A DNA stretch of 64,000 nucleotides from Geothrix sp. PMB-07 (GCF_030758935.1 NZ_CP132333.1:620001-684000); one strand, 5' to 3'. Counted from the first letter of the stretch, positions 51,902 to 60,907 are shown. The notes: generated by a model not told the origin, from the sequence alone. Numbers and translations: made by a program.

Positions 51902-51931
51902 GGGGGAGGGCAGCGATGCCCTCCCCCTTTT
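51902..51931 (+). terminator. Intrinsic terminator of the multicopper oxidase gene
   Basis: GGGGGAGGGCA (51902-51912), loop GCGA, TGCCCTCCCCC (51917-51927), then TTTTC: an 11-bp GC stem followed by a T run, 35 bp after the stop codon. Confidence 0.88.
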
Positions 51932-52031
51932 CATTTGGGGTATGCTTCCCTTCCTGTGGATGAAACCAGTAGGCAATCCAGGCTCTGGACCTGTAATGTT
52001 GGTTTTCGCAAACTCGTAGCCCGGGGGGTGG

Positions 52032-52694
52032 ATGGCATCGGAACGCAGGCACAGGCTCGTCATCGCCGATGACCACACCATTCTTCGGGAAGGACTCAAG
52101 GCGCTCATGGGCGCGAGGCCTGATCTGGAAGTGGTCGGCGAGGCCACCGATGGCCGCGAGGCTGTCCGCTGCGCCGAGGAGTTGAAGCCCGACCTGATGA
52201 TGCTTGACCTCTCAATGCCCCGCTCCAATGGGCTGGAGGCTTTGAAGGAAATCAAGCGGGTGAGCCCGGGCACCAAGGTGCTGGTGCTCACGGTGCACAA
52301 GACCGAGGACTACGTCTTCACGGCCCTGCAAGCCGGCGCTGATGGCTACGTGCTGAAGGATTCTTCGGCTTCGGAACTGACCCTCGCCGTGCGAAGCGTG
52401 CTCAACGGTGAGCGCTACCTTGCCCCGGCCATCGCCAGCACCGTGGTCATGGGGTACCTGGGGGCAAAGGACCCAACGGCCATGCGGCCCAGTTTCGATG
52501 AATTGACCACCCGGGAGCGGGAGGTTTTGAAACTCATCGCCGAGGGCTACCGCACCAAGGACATCGCCGAGTACCTCTGCATCAGCCCGAAGACCGTGGA
52601 GAAGCACCGGGCAAACCTCATGGACCGGCTCAACCTGAGGACGGTCTCCTCCCTGACCACCTACGCCATCGAAAAGGGCCTGGTCACGAAGTAG
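52032..52694 (+). CDS. NarL/LuxR-type response regulator
   Basis: 220 residues. Receiver domain with acidic pair DD13-14, phospho-acceptor D59 (LMMLDLSMP), T/S in VLTVHK and Lys in LKDSS. The C-terminal LuxR-type HTH has TTREREVLKLIAEGYRTKDIAEYLCISPKTVEKHRANLMDRL (about 157-200). The start ATG follows GGGGGTGG. It is transcribed after the multicopper oxidase terminator, so it has its own promoter. The partner kinase gene is convergent and overlaps its 3' end by 11 bp. NarL-type regulators bind inverted heptamers, and such sites occur nearby. Confidence 0.92.
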   Translation: MASERRHRLVIADDHTILREGLKALMGARPDLEVVGEATDGREAVRCAEELKPDLMMLDLSMPRSNGLEALKEIKRVSPGTKVLVLTVHKTEDYVFTALQAGADGYVLKDSSASELTLAVRSVLNGERYLAPAIASTVVMGYLGAKDPTAMRPSFDELTTREREVLKLIAEGYRTKDIAEYLCISPKTVEKHRANLMDRLNLRTVSSLTTYAIEKGLVTK

Positions 52695-54501
52695 CGTCTT
52701 CGTCCACGGGCCATCGGGCCATGATCATTGTTCCCTGGCCTGGAGTCGAGGTGACGATCATGGAGCCGCCAAAGAGTTCCGCCCGCTCCCGCATGGAGGC
52801 CAAGCCGTAGCCGCTACCCGAGTGGCTGCGCTTCACATTCTTGGGATCGAAGCCAATGCCGTCATCGGCGATGACCACCTGCAGCTCGCCCATGACCAGC
52901 CGAAGGCCCACGGTGATGCGTGTGCCCTGACTGTATTTGGCGGAATTGTTCATGGCCTCTTGGATGATGCGGAAGACGCTGGTGCGGAGCTCGTCAGGCA
53001 CCTCGAATTCCTCGATGTCCACCACGCGCTCGACCTCGAAGTGGGGATAGGTGTTCTGGAATTCGCGGGTGAACCAGGCGATGGTGGCAAGCAAACCGAG
53101 GTCATCCAGGGTTGATGGCCGCAGGGCCATGGAAATGCGCCGAACCTCTTCCACGGAATTCTGGAGGATGGGCACCACGGCCCGGAGGGACTTGCCCTGC
53201 TGCTCGCTGCCCTCCTCGTCGAGGGCTCGCTCCACGATGAACTTGGCCGCGCTGAGGGATTGTCCCAGGCTGTCGTGGAGCTCGCGCGCGACACGCTGCC
53301 GCTCACCTTCCTGGGCGGACATCAGGCGTGCGGAAACGCGTTGCAAAGTCTCACGGGATTCCCGGAGCGCCGCCTCGGCGAGGTGCTTTTCCGTGATGTC
53401 CTGGATGTTCCCCAGAAGCGAGGGAGCGCCGCCGTACTGGATCAAGGTGGTGCGCCCGCTGATCCAGCGCACCTCCCCCTGGGGGGTCAGCATGCGGCAT
53501 TCATAGTCCTGAGCCGTACCCTTTCCGGCCAGACGAAGCCGCCACAGTTCCTGAACCGCAGGCCAATCATCCGGGTGGATGAGCGAGGTGACTTCCAGGC
53601 GCGCCAGGTCGAAGGGGCTGCTGCCGATCATCTGGAAGAAGCGCTGGTTGCCAAAGACCAATCGGCCTTCACGGTAGATGAAGATGCCCGTGGGGGAGCT
53701 TTCGACCACGGTGCTGTACTTCTCCTCCGATTCGCGGATGGCGGCCTCGGTCTGCTTGCGGGCGGAAATATCGATGAAGGTGTAGACGAACCCTGCTATC
53801 GAATCATCGTTGCGGCGGATGGTGGAGGCGGTGAGGAAGGCGGGAAACCGCGTTCCATCGCGGCGGACGGCCCGCACTTCCCCCGACCACCCCTTGGCAG
53901 CCACGGGCCCGGACAGCCCGTAGGCGGCGGATTCCACCGAAAACCCTGTGGCCATGGCGAGCGTCTGGTTCTGCACCTCCTGTTCCGTCCATCCGAAGAG
54001 CAGTTCCGCGAACTGGTTCCAGTAGAGAATCACCCCTCCCTTCCCCGTGGCGATGACGGCCTGCTGCACCACGGCCAGCAGACCCGCCTGGAACTGGATG
54101 CGGGAGTCGGCCTTGGTTCGCTCGGCGAGTTCGGCCTCCGTCCGCACCTTGGCATCGTATTTCAGGAACTCGTTGGTGGCTTCCATCTCCTTCAAGTGCC
54201 GTTCCGTTTCGGCCTTGGTGACGAGGTGGCGCACCATGGGTTTGACGAGCAGATAGTACAGGCAGGGAAAACAGACCAGGATGAGGGTTCCCGAATCCAC
54301 GAAGGCCATGACGAGTTGGTTCTCCCCGAACAGCGGCTCGAGGGTCACCATGATGGTCAGTTCCGTTCCCGTGATGATCGCCGCGACGATCAGAAGGGAG
54401 CGGATCAAGGCGCGGGAGTTGGGATCCAGGCTGCTTGGTGCCGCGGGGTGACCGCCGGTGGAGGGCGCGGGAAGCGGTGCGGAAGGAGGGGCGGCAGACA
54501 C
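52684..54501 (-). CDS. PAS-containing NarX-type sensor histidine kinase (HisKA_3)
   Basis: 605 residues: Pro/Ala/Ser-rich N-terminus, two TM helices (LLIVAAIITGTELTIMVTL and MAFVDSGTLILVCFPCLYYLLV), a short coiled linker, two PAS domains (about 125-245 and 255-375, each with PAC-like ends), a HisKA_3 dimerisation helix with phospho-His in ARELHDSLGQSLS, and an HATPase domain (NNSAKYSQGT, VVIADDGIGFD, GYGLASMRERAELFGG). The LHDSLGQ box and single HTH-type partner mark it as the NarL-family kinase for the regulator encoded tail to tail with it. The PAS domains may sense redox or heme-linked signals. Confidence 0.92.
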   Translation of the reverse strand: MSAAPPSAPLPAPSTGGHPAAPSSLDPNSRALIRSLLIVAAIITGTELTIMVTLEPLFGENQLVMAFVDSGTLILVCFPCLYYLLVKPMVRHLVTKAETERHLKEMEATNEFLKYDAKVRTEAELAERTKADSRIQFQAGLLAVVQQAVIATGKGGVILYWNQFAELLFGWTEQEVQNQTLAMATGFSVESAAYGLSGPVAAKGWSGEVRAVRRDGTRFPAFLTASTIRRNDDSIAGFVYTFIDISARKQTEAAIRESEEKYSTVVESSPTGIFIYREGRLVFGNQRFFQMIGSSPFDLARLEVTSLIHPDDWPAVQELWRLRLAGKGTAQDYECRMLTPQGEVRWISGRTTLIQYGGAPSLLGNIQDITEKHLAEAALRESRETLQRVSARLMSAQEGERQRVARELHDSLGQSLSAAKFIVERALDEEGSEQQGKSLRAVVPILQNSVEEVRRISMALRPSTLDDLGLLATIAWFTREFQNTYPHFEVERVVDIEEFEVPDELRTSVFRIIQEAMNNSAKYSQGTRITVGLRLVMGELQVVIADDGIGFDPKNVKRSHSGSGYGLASMRERAELFGGSMIVTSTPGQGTMIMARWPVDEDATS

Positions 54502-54524
54502 GGGCTTCCTCGGCAGAAGCAGAG

Positions 54525-54983
54525 CTATCGCAGGTCGACGAGCTGCACTTCAAACAGGAGGGTGGATCCTGGAGGAATGTCGTCACCGGCTTCCTTTTCG
54601 GAGTAGCCGAGGGACGGGGGAACCCGCAGCAGGCGGCGCCCGCCCTTCTTCATGGTGGCGATACCCTGCTCCCAGCCCGCGATCACCCGGCCTACACCGA
54701 GGGGAAAGGTGGCGGGATATCCGCGCTTCCGGGTATCGAGGAACTGGCGGCCCTTGGCTCCGGCCTCTTCAATCCAACCCGAGACTTCCACCACGCAGGT
54801 CTGCGCCACGCGAGGCGAGACCCCCTCACCCACTTGCAGATCCAGGATGCCGAGACCGCTGGGAGTGGTTGTGAAGGCCTGACCAGTTGTTGCTGCCGCT
54901 TTGGTGGGGGCAGGCTCGGGAGCCTTGCAAGCACCCAAGGCCAATAGCATCGACAGGGGCAGACAAACCGTTGAGTGGCGCAC
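54525..54983 (-). CDS. FKBP-type peptidyl-prolyl cis-trans isomerase lipoprotein
   Basis: 152 residues. Lipoprotein signal with lipobox LALGAC (Cys at about 19), a short linker, then an FKBP domain: GEGVSPRVAQTCVVEVSGWIEEAGAKGRQFLDTRKRGYPATFPLG, VIAGWEQGIATMKKGGRRLLRVPPSLGYSEKEAGDDIPPGSTLLFEVQLV. The aromatic pocket and GYSE/IPP loops are conserved. Probably anchored at the outer or inner membrane, where it assists folding of exported proteins. It starts 23 bp upstream of nothing obvious and ends just before the kinase start. Confidence 0.88.
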   Translation of the reverse strand: MRHSTVCLPLSMLLALGACKAPEPAPTKAAATTGQAFTTTPSGLGILDLQVGEGVSPRVAQTCVVEVSGWIEEAGAKGRQFLDTRKRGYPATFPLGVGRVIAGWEQGIATMKKGGRRLLRVPPSLGYSEKEAGDDIPPGSTLLFEVQLVDLR

Positions 54984-55137
54984 GCTGGAACTCCGAAGGG
55001 GCTTGGCTCTTCAGGCTACCAGAGGGGCCGGATCTTCTCGCTGAAAACCAGCCTCGCGAGACCGTTTCACGCGATCGATTCAGCCCGCTCGAAAGCGATT
55101 CCAGGGTCTTCCTGAGCCGGTCTTCAGCGCGGGTGTT
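54984..55137. other. Intergenic spacer, no feature recognised
   Basis: 154 bp between the FKBP gene start and the barrel gene stop, both on the minus strand. It must hold the FKBP promoter but I see no convincing -35/-10 pair or hairpin. Confidence 0.4.
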
Positions 55138-55761
55138 CTACCAGCGGAAGGTGGCGGCCAGTTCCAGGCGGTTGCCGTCGCGGTTCACTTCGGTGCGGCT
55201 GGTGGAGGTGGGATCGTTCAAGTTGAAGGCCTTGTAGGGGGCATGGACGAAGCGGGCCTCGGCACCGATGACCCGGGTGAACTGCCAGCCCAGGCCTGCC
55301 GCGAGGCTGAGGCTGCTGGTGTTCTTGGAGCGGTCATAGCTGGAGGAGAAGCTGTTGCCGATGCGGTCACTGGTGGTGTAACTGAGGTCCCAGCGGGTGA
55401 CGCCCAGACCTCCTGTGAGGTAGAGCCCCTTGGGTGCGCCTTCGATGTAGTAGAGGTAATCCACGGCTGCGCCCACGGCGCTGAGGTTGCGAGATTCCCG
55501 GTAGTTGCTGTGGTTGGGCTCGTAGGACGAGACGTTGAAGACGTTCACGTCCAGGCGCGGGCGCACCGCGTGGCCACCGGCCAGATTCCACTGCACCAGG
55601 AAGCTGGCGCCGGTGCCCAGGGACTTGTCCGTGTCCTCCTTCAGGTTCCCGAGGGGTGCGTTGAGCTGAGCAGAAAAACCAAAGGTGGGTCGGGCAGGGG
55701 ATTGGGCGGCGAGGGGCAGGGCCAATGAGCAGACGAGGGGAAGCAGGGCGAGGGACTTCAT
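55138..55761 (-). CDS. Outer-membrane beta-barrel protein
   Basis: 207 residues: signal peptide MKSLALLPLVCSLALPLAAQS, about eight amphipathic strands (TFGFSAQLNAPLG, GASFLVQWNLAGG, VRPRLDVNVFNVSS, SLAAGLGWQF...) and a C-terminal RLELAATFRW ending in Trp. The size fits an eight-stranded OmpX/OmpW-like barrel. A 7-2-7 inverted-heptamer variant lies 54 bp before the ATG, suggesting control by the neighbouring two-component system. Ligand unknown. Confidence 0.7.
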   Translation of the reverse strand: MKSLALLPLVCSLALPLAAQSPARPTFGFSAQLNAPLGNLKEDTDKSLGTGASFLVQWNLAGGHAVRPRLDVNVFNVSSYEPNHSNYRESRNLSAVGAAVDYLYYIEGAPKGLYLTGGLGVTRWDLSYTTSDRIGNSFSSSYDRSKNTSSLSLAAGLGWQFTRVIGAEARFVHAPYKAFNLNDPTSTSRTEVNRDGNRLELAATFRW

Positions 55762-55814
55762 GGGCTCTCCGAGGGCAATGGAACTGGGGCGGCATGATGC
55801 CGTCCGAAGGGGAT

Positions 55815-55830
55815 ACGGAGAACTCCCCGA
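55815..55830. promoter_or_regulatory. 7-2-7 inverted-heptamer variant upstream of barrel gene
   Basis: TACGGAG-AA-CTCCCCG matches the site at 43007 at 13 of 16 positions, with a perfect right half and the central AA preserved. It lies 54 bp upstream of the barrel start codon at 55761. Confidence 0.45.
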
Positions 55831-55859
55831 CGGGATGAGTCGGAATCGGCATTCGGTGT

Positions 55860-56537
55860 TCAGTGCTGATCCCAGCCTTCGGCAGCGCGGAAGCTGTGGT
55901 AGCGCTCCCGCCCCAGCACCAGGTGATCGGCCAGAGGGACGCCGAGGGATTCACCGGCGGCCTGAAGCCTGCGGGTGAGCTGAATGTCCTCGCGGCTGGG
56001 AGTGGGATCCCCGCTGGGATGGTTGTGGAAGGCCAAGGCCGTGGTGGCCCCGTAGCGAAGAGCCTCGCGGAAAAACTCACGAGGACTGATGAGCGTGGCC
56101 GTGGCCGTGCCCTGGCTGAGGATGCGCTCCGCCAGCAGATCGCCCTTGGCATTCAGGGCCAGCAACCCGAAGCGCTCTTCGGCCCAGCCCTGGCAGCGGG
56201 GAAGCAGGTAATTCCCGGCGACGCGAGGGCTGGTGATGCGCGGACGTTCTGCGCTGCGCTGGGCTCGCCGGGCCAATTCCAGGGCTGCCCAGAGCTGGCC
56301 CGCCTTGGCAGGGCCGAGGCCCGGTTGCTCCAGCCAATCGCTGAGGCCCAGGTGGAGCAGGCCCGCGATGCCGCCGGTGCGGCCCAGCACTGCCTGGGCC
56401 AACTCGACGGCGCTCTGGCCCTGGCGTCCGGTGCCCCAGAGCAGGGCGAGCAGTTCGGCATCGGCGAGGCTTTCCCCGGCGCCTGCCAGGAGCCGCTCGC
56501 GGGGCCGTTGATCGGGGGAAAGGTCGAGGATGCGCAT
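55860..56537 (-). CDS. radC: RadC-family JAB-domain protein
   Basis: The start is set at ATG 56537 (GAGGGGAG 5-6 bp upstream), giving 225 residues. An N-terminal helix-hairpin-helix-like region (PRERLLAGAGESLADAELLALLWGTG) is followed by a JAB1/MPN metalloprotease-like domain with Glu then H-N-H-P-S-G-D-P-x-P-S-x-x-D (metal ligands in FHNHPSGDPTPSRED). RadC proteins were named for DNA repair but their biochemical role is unsettled; some link to recombination in competence and mobile elements. Here it closes an operon with competence/pilin-like genes, 11 bp after the pilin paralogue. Confidence 0.9.
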   Translation of the reverse strand: MRILDLSPDQRPRERLLAGAGESLADAELLALLWGTGRQGQSAVELAQAVLGRTGGIAGLLHLGLSDWLEQPGLGPAKAGQLWAALELARRAQRSAERPRITSPRVAGNYLLPRCQGWAEERFGLLALNAKGDLLAERILSQGTATATLISPREFFREALRYGATTALAFHNHPSGDPTPSREDIQLTRRLQAAGESLGVPLADHLVLGRERYHSFRAAEGWDQH

Positions 56538-56548
56538 GATGACTCCCC

Positions 56549-56992
56549 TCAGCAGGTGACCCAGGCGCCGAGGAGGGGGCGGTACCGCAGCAGTTCCATC
56601 GAACCCGTGAGGCCCAACCGGAGGCATAGGGCCTGTCTTCCGTGGTGCAGGAACCAGACATTCGCCAGCGCTTGGCGTTCGGGCGTGACCGTGATGGGGC
56701 GTGGCTTCCCGCCGCGCCAGCCACTGCCCGCAAGGCTGGGGGGTAGCGGGATGGCCTTGGGCCGTCCCCATTGGACACCTGCGGGCAATTGCACGGCGAC
56801 GCAGGCCCCGGAGCTCCTCTGGAAGGGCGTCACCACGACAGCGCGGCGATGGGCGGCGGCGAGGCCGAAGGCCAGGTGCAGGCTGCGGCGCAATTCGGTT
56901 TGGGCAGCCTGAAGGGGCGGGCAGGGAAGGGTGGGCAAGTGGCGGGCCACGGCTTGCAGGGCCTGTTGGAGGAAAGCGGAGGCGGCGCGCAT
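56549..56992 (-). CDS. Pseudopilin-like paralogue lacking the prepilin leader
   Basis: 147 residues, ATG overlapping the stop of the preceding pseudopilin by one base. The C-terminal 80 residues parallel the preceding protein closely: VQLPAGVQWGRPKAIPLPP, PITVTPERQALANVWFLHHGRQALCLRL versus VQLSRGVKWGKPAHIPLPP, LITVTPRHTTLASAWFVNNGKEALCMRL. The first 50 residues (MRAASAFLQQALQAVARHLP...) lack both the G-x-x-x-x-E cleavage motif and the hydrophobic helix. It therefore cannot be processed and assembled like a pilin. It may be a soluble partner or a decayed duplicate, though the reading frame is intact. Confidence 0.7.
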   Translation of the reverse strand: MRAASAFLQQALQAVARHLPTLPCPPLQAAQTELRRSLHLAFGLAAAHRRAVVVTPFQRSSGACVAVQLPAGVQWGRPKAIPLPPSLAGSGWRGGKPRPITVTPERQALANVWFLHHGRQALCLRLGLTGSMELLRYRPLLGAWVTC

Positions 56993-57495
56993 CAGACCCT
57001 CGTCCACTTGGAGAGCTCTCGCCGCCAGCGCAGCACCTTCAGGTGGCCCTTGCCGTTGAGGCGCATGCAGAGGGCTTCCTTGCCATTGTTGACGAACCAG
57101 GCGCTGGCCAGGGTGGTGTGGCGGGGCGTGACGGTGATGAGGGGATGGGATTCGCCGGTGCGTGCGGCCAGGGGGTCGGCGTCCATGTCCGGTGGCAAGG
57201 GGATGTGGGCGGGCTTGCCCCACTTCACGCCACGACTCAATTGCACGGGCAGGTGTTCGCCTGCGCCGCTGGCCTTGCCCAGGGCCACCGTGACATCGGT
57301 GCCGCGGGCGCGGGCCAGGGTAAAGGCTTGGTCCAGGCTGCCGACGATCTCCTGATGGGCGGCGGCGAGTTCCGTCGATCCGGTGTCCCAGGCGGCGGTG
57401 ACCACGCCCGCGAGAAGCGCGATCAGGGCCATGACGACCGTGAGTTCGAGCAGGGAGGTGCCCCGCTGGGAAGTGCGTCGGCAGTCCAGACTCAT
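56992..57495 (-). CDS. GspH/FimT-like pseudopilin
   Basis: 167 residues with a type IV prepilin leader: a basic stretch (DCRRTSQR), then G-TSLLE-LTVVMALIALLAGVVTAAW, i.e. cleavage after Gly with Glu at +5 and a hydrophobic helix. The globular part is a GspH-like beta domain (QAFTLARARGTDVTVALGKAS..., ALCMRLNGKGHLKVLRW). Minor pseudopilins prime type II secretion or competence pili. The next gene upstream encodes a ComEA-like DNA-binding protein, favouring a DNA-uptake or pilus role. Confidence 0.8.
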   Translation of the reverse strand: MSLDCRRTSQRGTSLLELTVVMALIALLAGVVTAAWDTGSTELAAAHQEIVGSLDQAFTLARARGTDVTVALGKASGAGEHLPVQLSRGVKWGKPAHIPLPPDMDADPLAARTGESHPLITVTPRHTTLASAWFVNNGKEALCMRLNGKGHLKVLRWRRELSKWTRV

Positions 57496-57504
57496 GGCGC
57501 GCTC

Positions 57505-57819
57505 CTAGTTCTTGGCAGCCGCAGGGCGCGGCGCAGAGGTGGCAGCCAGGAAGGGCTTCAGCTTGGCGAAGGATTTTTCGCCGATGCCCTTCACGTTCAT
57601 CAGTTCTTCAGGCCGCTGGAAGCCGCCGTGCTGTTTGCGGAAGGCGATGATCCGCTCGGCGGTTTTCTGCCCGACGCGAGGAAGCTGCATCAACTCTGTC
57701 ACCGAGGCGGTGTTCAAATTGATGGGCCGTTGGGGTGCCCGCGGGGCGCGATCCGGGGCAGCGGATAGGGGAAGGGCCAGGGCGAGTGCCAAGGCCAGAG
57801 CAGAGAAGGGGTTGGACAT
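57505..57819 (-). CDS. ComEA-like helix-hairpin-helix protein
   Basis: 104 residues: signal peptide (FSALALALALALPLSAAP), a short Pro/Arg linker, then two helix-hairpin-helix motifs (NLNTASVTELMQLPRVGQKTAERIIAFRKQHGGFQRPEELMNVKGIGEKSFAKLKPFL). This is the ComEA competence DNA-receptor domain, which binds dsDNA in the periplasm. The hairpin glycines are conserved. Same operon as the pseudopilins and radC. The start ATG has AGGAGG upstream, and the promoter lies in the AT-rich spacer shared with ahcY. Confidence 0.85.
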   Translation of the reverse strand: MSNPFSALALALALALPLSAAPDRAPRAPQRPINLNTASVTELMQLPRVGQKTAERIIAFRKQHGGFQRPEELMNVKGIGEKSFAKLKPFLAATSAPRPAAAKN

Positions 57820-58079
57820 GGTTGCCTCCTTTCAGGCAAGGCAAACCAAATCCAGAGTTGTGCCACTTTTTAAAGCCTTTTATTTCTTTATTTACACGTA
57901 GTTATAAAATATTCTAGTCATCAATAAATGACAAATATTTATAAAATTTAAATATCTCGTTTATTTTTAATTTTTATATTTTGTAACTATTTTATTACAA
58001 AATATAAAAACAAGACAGGTTGTATTGTTGCAAAAAACAGACTCCCTATATCCCTGTCGGGACCGATTATCCTGGGAGG
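57820..58079. other. AT-rich divergent spacer with perfect 16-bp inverted repeat
   Basis: From about 57860 to 58020 the DNA is overwhelmingly A/T in an otherwise GC-rich window and contains no ORF of note. It includes a perfect inverted repeat with 16-bp arms, TTTTTATATTTTGTAA (57971-57986) and TTACAAAATATAAAAA (57995-58010), separated by 8 nt, and a smaller one, GTCAT-CAATAA-ATGAC, near 57917-57932. It separates comEA from the ahcY promoter. A repressor or nucleoid-protein site, or a promoter UP region, is possible. Confidence 0.6.
58025..58052 (+). promoter_or_regulatory. Predicted sigma70 promoter of ahcY
   Basis: TTGTTG (58025-58030), 16-bp spacer, TATATC (58047-58052), directly after the AT-rich palindrome. 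The expected start near 58060 leaves about 20 nt before the SAH riboswitch. Confidence 0.55.
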
Positions 58080-58160
58080 GTCCGAGGAGCGCTGCAGGAC
58101 CCGGCAGATGGCTGCGCGGGATCTCAGGCTCGGACACTTCTCCAAGGAACGGCGCTCACC
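58080..58160 (+). ncRNA. SAH riboswitch (S-adenosylhomocysteine) in ahcY leader
   Basis: The conserved SAH-riboswitch core is visible. P1 is GTCCGAG (58080-58086) pairing CTCGGAC (58129-58135). The GAGGAGCGCTGCAGGAC strand, the CAGGCTCGG junction and a downstream AACGGCGCTCACC follow. The pseudoknot GAGCGC (58087-58092) pairs GCGCTC (58152-58157). In known examples SAH binding turns on expression of adenosylhomocysteinase. The ribosome site (GAGGAGG, 58213-58219) lies about 55 nt downstream. Confidence 0.9.
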
Positions 58161-58223
58161 TCAACCCAGCAGCGGGTCGATGAGGTGGCTCCCACCCTTC
58201 GCCCGACCCTTCGAGGAGGTCCC

Positions 58224-59621
<1,398 letters not shown>

Positions 59622-59659
59622 GGATTCCTGATCCATCGAAACGCTCTGCGTTTCAGCTT

Positions 59660-59692
59660 GCACGGCGCCGCGAGGCGCCGTGCTTGTTTGTT
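59660..59692 (+). terminator. Intrinsic terminator of ahcY
   Basis: GCACGGCGCC (59660-59669), loop GCGA, GGCGCCGTGC (59674-59683), then TTGTTTGTT. Perfect 10-bp GC stem with a T-rich tail, 38 bp past the stop. Confidence 0.88.
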
Positions 59693-59737
59693 GACGACCG
59701 CTTCGTCAGGATGAAGCCATCACCTTCGGGAGCATGC

Positions 59738-60907
59738 ATGCGGTCCTGGTCGATGGGCATTCTTCTCGTCCTCGCGGTGGCGCTGGCCGGTGCTGGCGGC
59801 GCGGGCCTGGTGCTGTGGCTGCAGGGGCGCAAGACGCCTGCGCCCCAGGTGCCCTCGCCAGGGGTGGAGGCGCCGCTCGCGGAGGTTCCGATGCCGCAGA
59901 AGGAATCCGCGACGAGCCCGGTCGCTTCGCCCTCGATCGAAGAAGTCATCGCCAAGGCCATGCCCGCCGTGGTGCTGGTGGAAACCTCCTCGGGCCGGGG
60001 CAGTGCCTTCTTCGTGGACCGGGACCGGCTCATCACCAACCACCACGTGGTGGTGGGGCAGAGCTACGTGAAGCTGCGCCTTTCCGACAACCGCACCCTG
60101 GATGCCGCCATCGCCACCACCTCCCAGGACTATGATCTCGCCGTGCTGCGCATCATGGGTTCCGCGCCCGAGCATGCCGTCCTCAGCCTGGGTACCATCC
60201 AGGACGTGCGCCAGGGGCAGGAGGTGCTGGCCATCGGCACGCCCATGGGAGTGTTCCAGAACACCGTCACCCGGGGCATCGTCAGCAGCCTGCGCCAGCT
60301 GGACAAGGTGGTGGTGCTCCAGACGGACACGGCCCTGAACCCCGGCAACAGCGGGGGGCCGCTCATCGATCACGCAGGCCGGGTGGTGGGCATCAATACC
60401 ATGGGCTTCCGGGGCAGCCAGGGCCTGAATTTCGCCGTGGCCATCGATCATGCCAAGGCCCTCATGGAGGGGCGGCCTCTGCCCATCGCCTTCGTCACGC
60501 CTCCCACCGATGGCAACCTCAAGGGGCTCTTGCCCGGCGCCGGGGCCAGCGAAAGCGACCAGGCCCGCGAGGAGGGCACCAAACGCTACGCTGCTCAACT
60601 GGTGGCCCTGGCCCGCTCCGCGGATCAGCTGGAATCCTCCTTCGCCTATTTTTTGGCTTACTACTGGGATGGGAAGGTGGTCGGTAGTTTCGATCGGAAT
60701 TTTTACGCCCTATGGGAACGTGGCGCCCTCCAGGGGAATCCGGTGAAGGGGCACGAATCGGAAGTGGCCCGCATGCGCGCGGCGGCGGACCTGTTCCGGG
60801 AACGCTCCCGTGAGGTGGAGGACCTGGCCCGCAAGGCCGATGTCTTCCCCGGTACCCGCCGGGATCTGCGGCAACGGCTCCGCCTTGACCACCGGGAGTT
60901 GGAGTGA
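59738..60907 (+). CDS. Membrane-anchored trypsin-like serine protease (HtrA-like, no PDZ)
   Basis: Start ATG 59738, with GGGAG 5-6 bp upstream and an immediate signal anchor (MGILLVLAVALAGAGGAGLVLWL); 389 residues. Catalytic triad in S1C order: His in ITNHHVVVG, Asp in DYDLAVLRI, Ser in LNPGNSGGPLI, followed by GINTMGFRGSQGLNFAVAID. There is no PDZ domain; the last 130 residues are a helical, charged region of unknown function (TKRYAAQLVALARSADQLESS...). Probably periplasmic quality control or signalling. Confidence 0.85.
   Translation: MRSWSMGILLVLAVALAGAGGAGLVLWLQGRKTPAPQVPSPGVEAPLAEVPMPQKESATSPVASPSIEEVIAKAMPAVVLVETSSGRGSAFFVDRDRLITNHHVVVGQSYVKLRLSDNRTLDAAIATTSQDYDLAVLRIMGSAPEHAVLSLGTIQDVRQGQEVLAIGTPMGVFQNTVTRGIVSSLRQLDKVVVLQTDTALNPGNSGGPLIDHAGRVVGINTMGFRGSQGLNFAVAIDHAKALMEGRPLPIAFVTPPTDGNLKGLLPGAGASESDQAREEGTKRYAAQLVALARSADQLESSFAYFLAYYWDGKVVGSFDRNFYALWERGALQGNPVKGHESEVARMRAAADLFRERSREVEDLARKADVFPGTRRDLRQRLRLDHRELE

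Noticed and set aside
51936-51951. Fourth 7-2-7 heptamer site (TGGGGTA-TG-CTTCCCT) before the response regulator gene
   Set aside because: Only partial match, wrong centre (TG instead of AA) and a poor right half; not better than chance.
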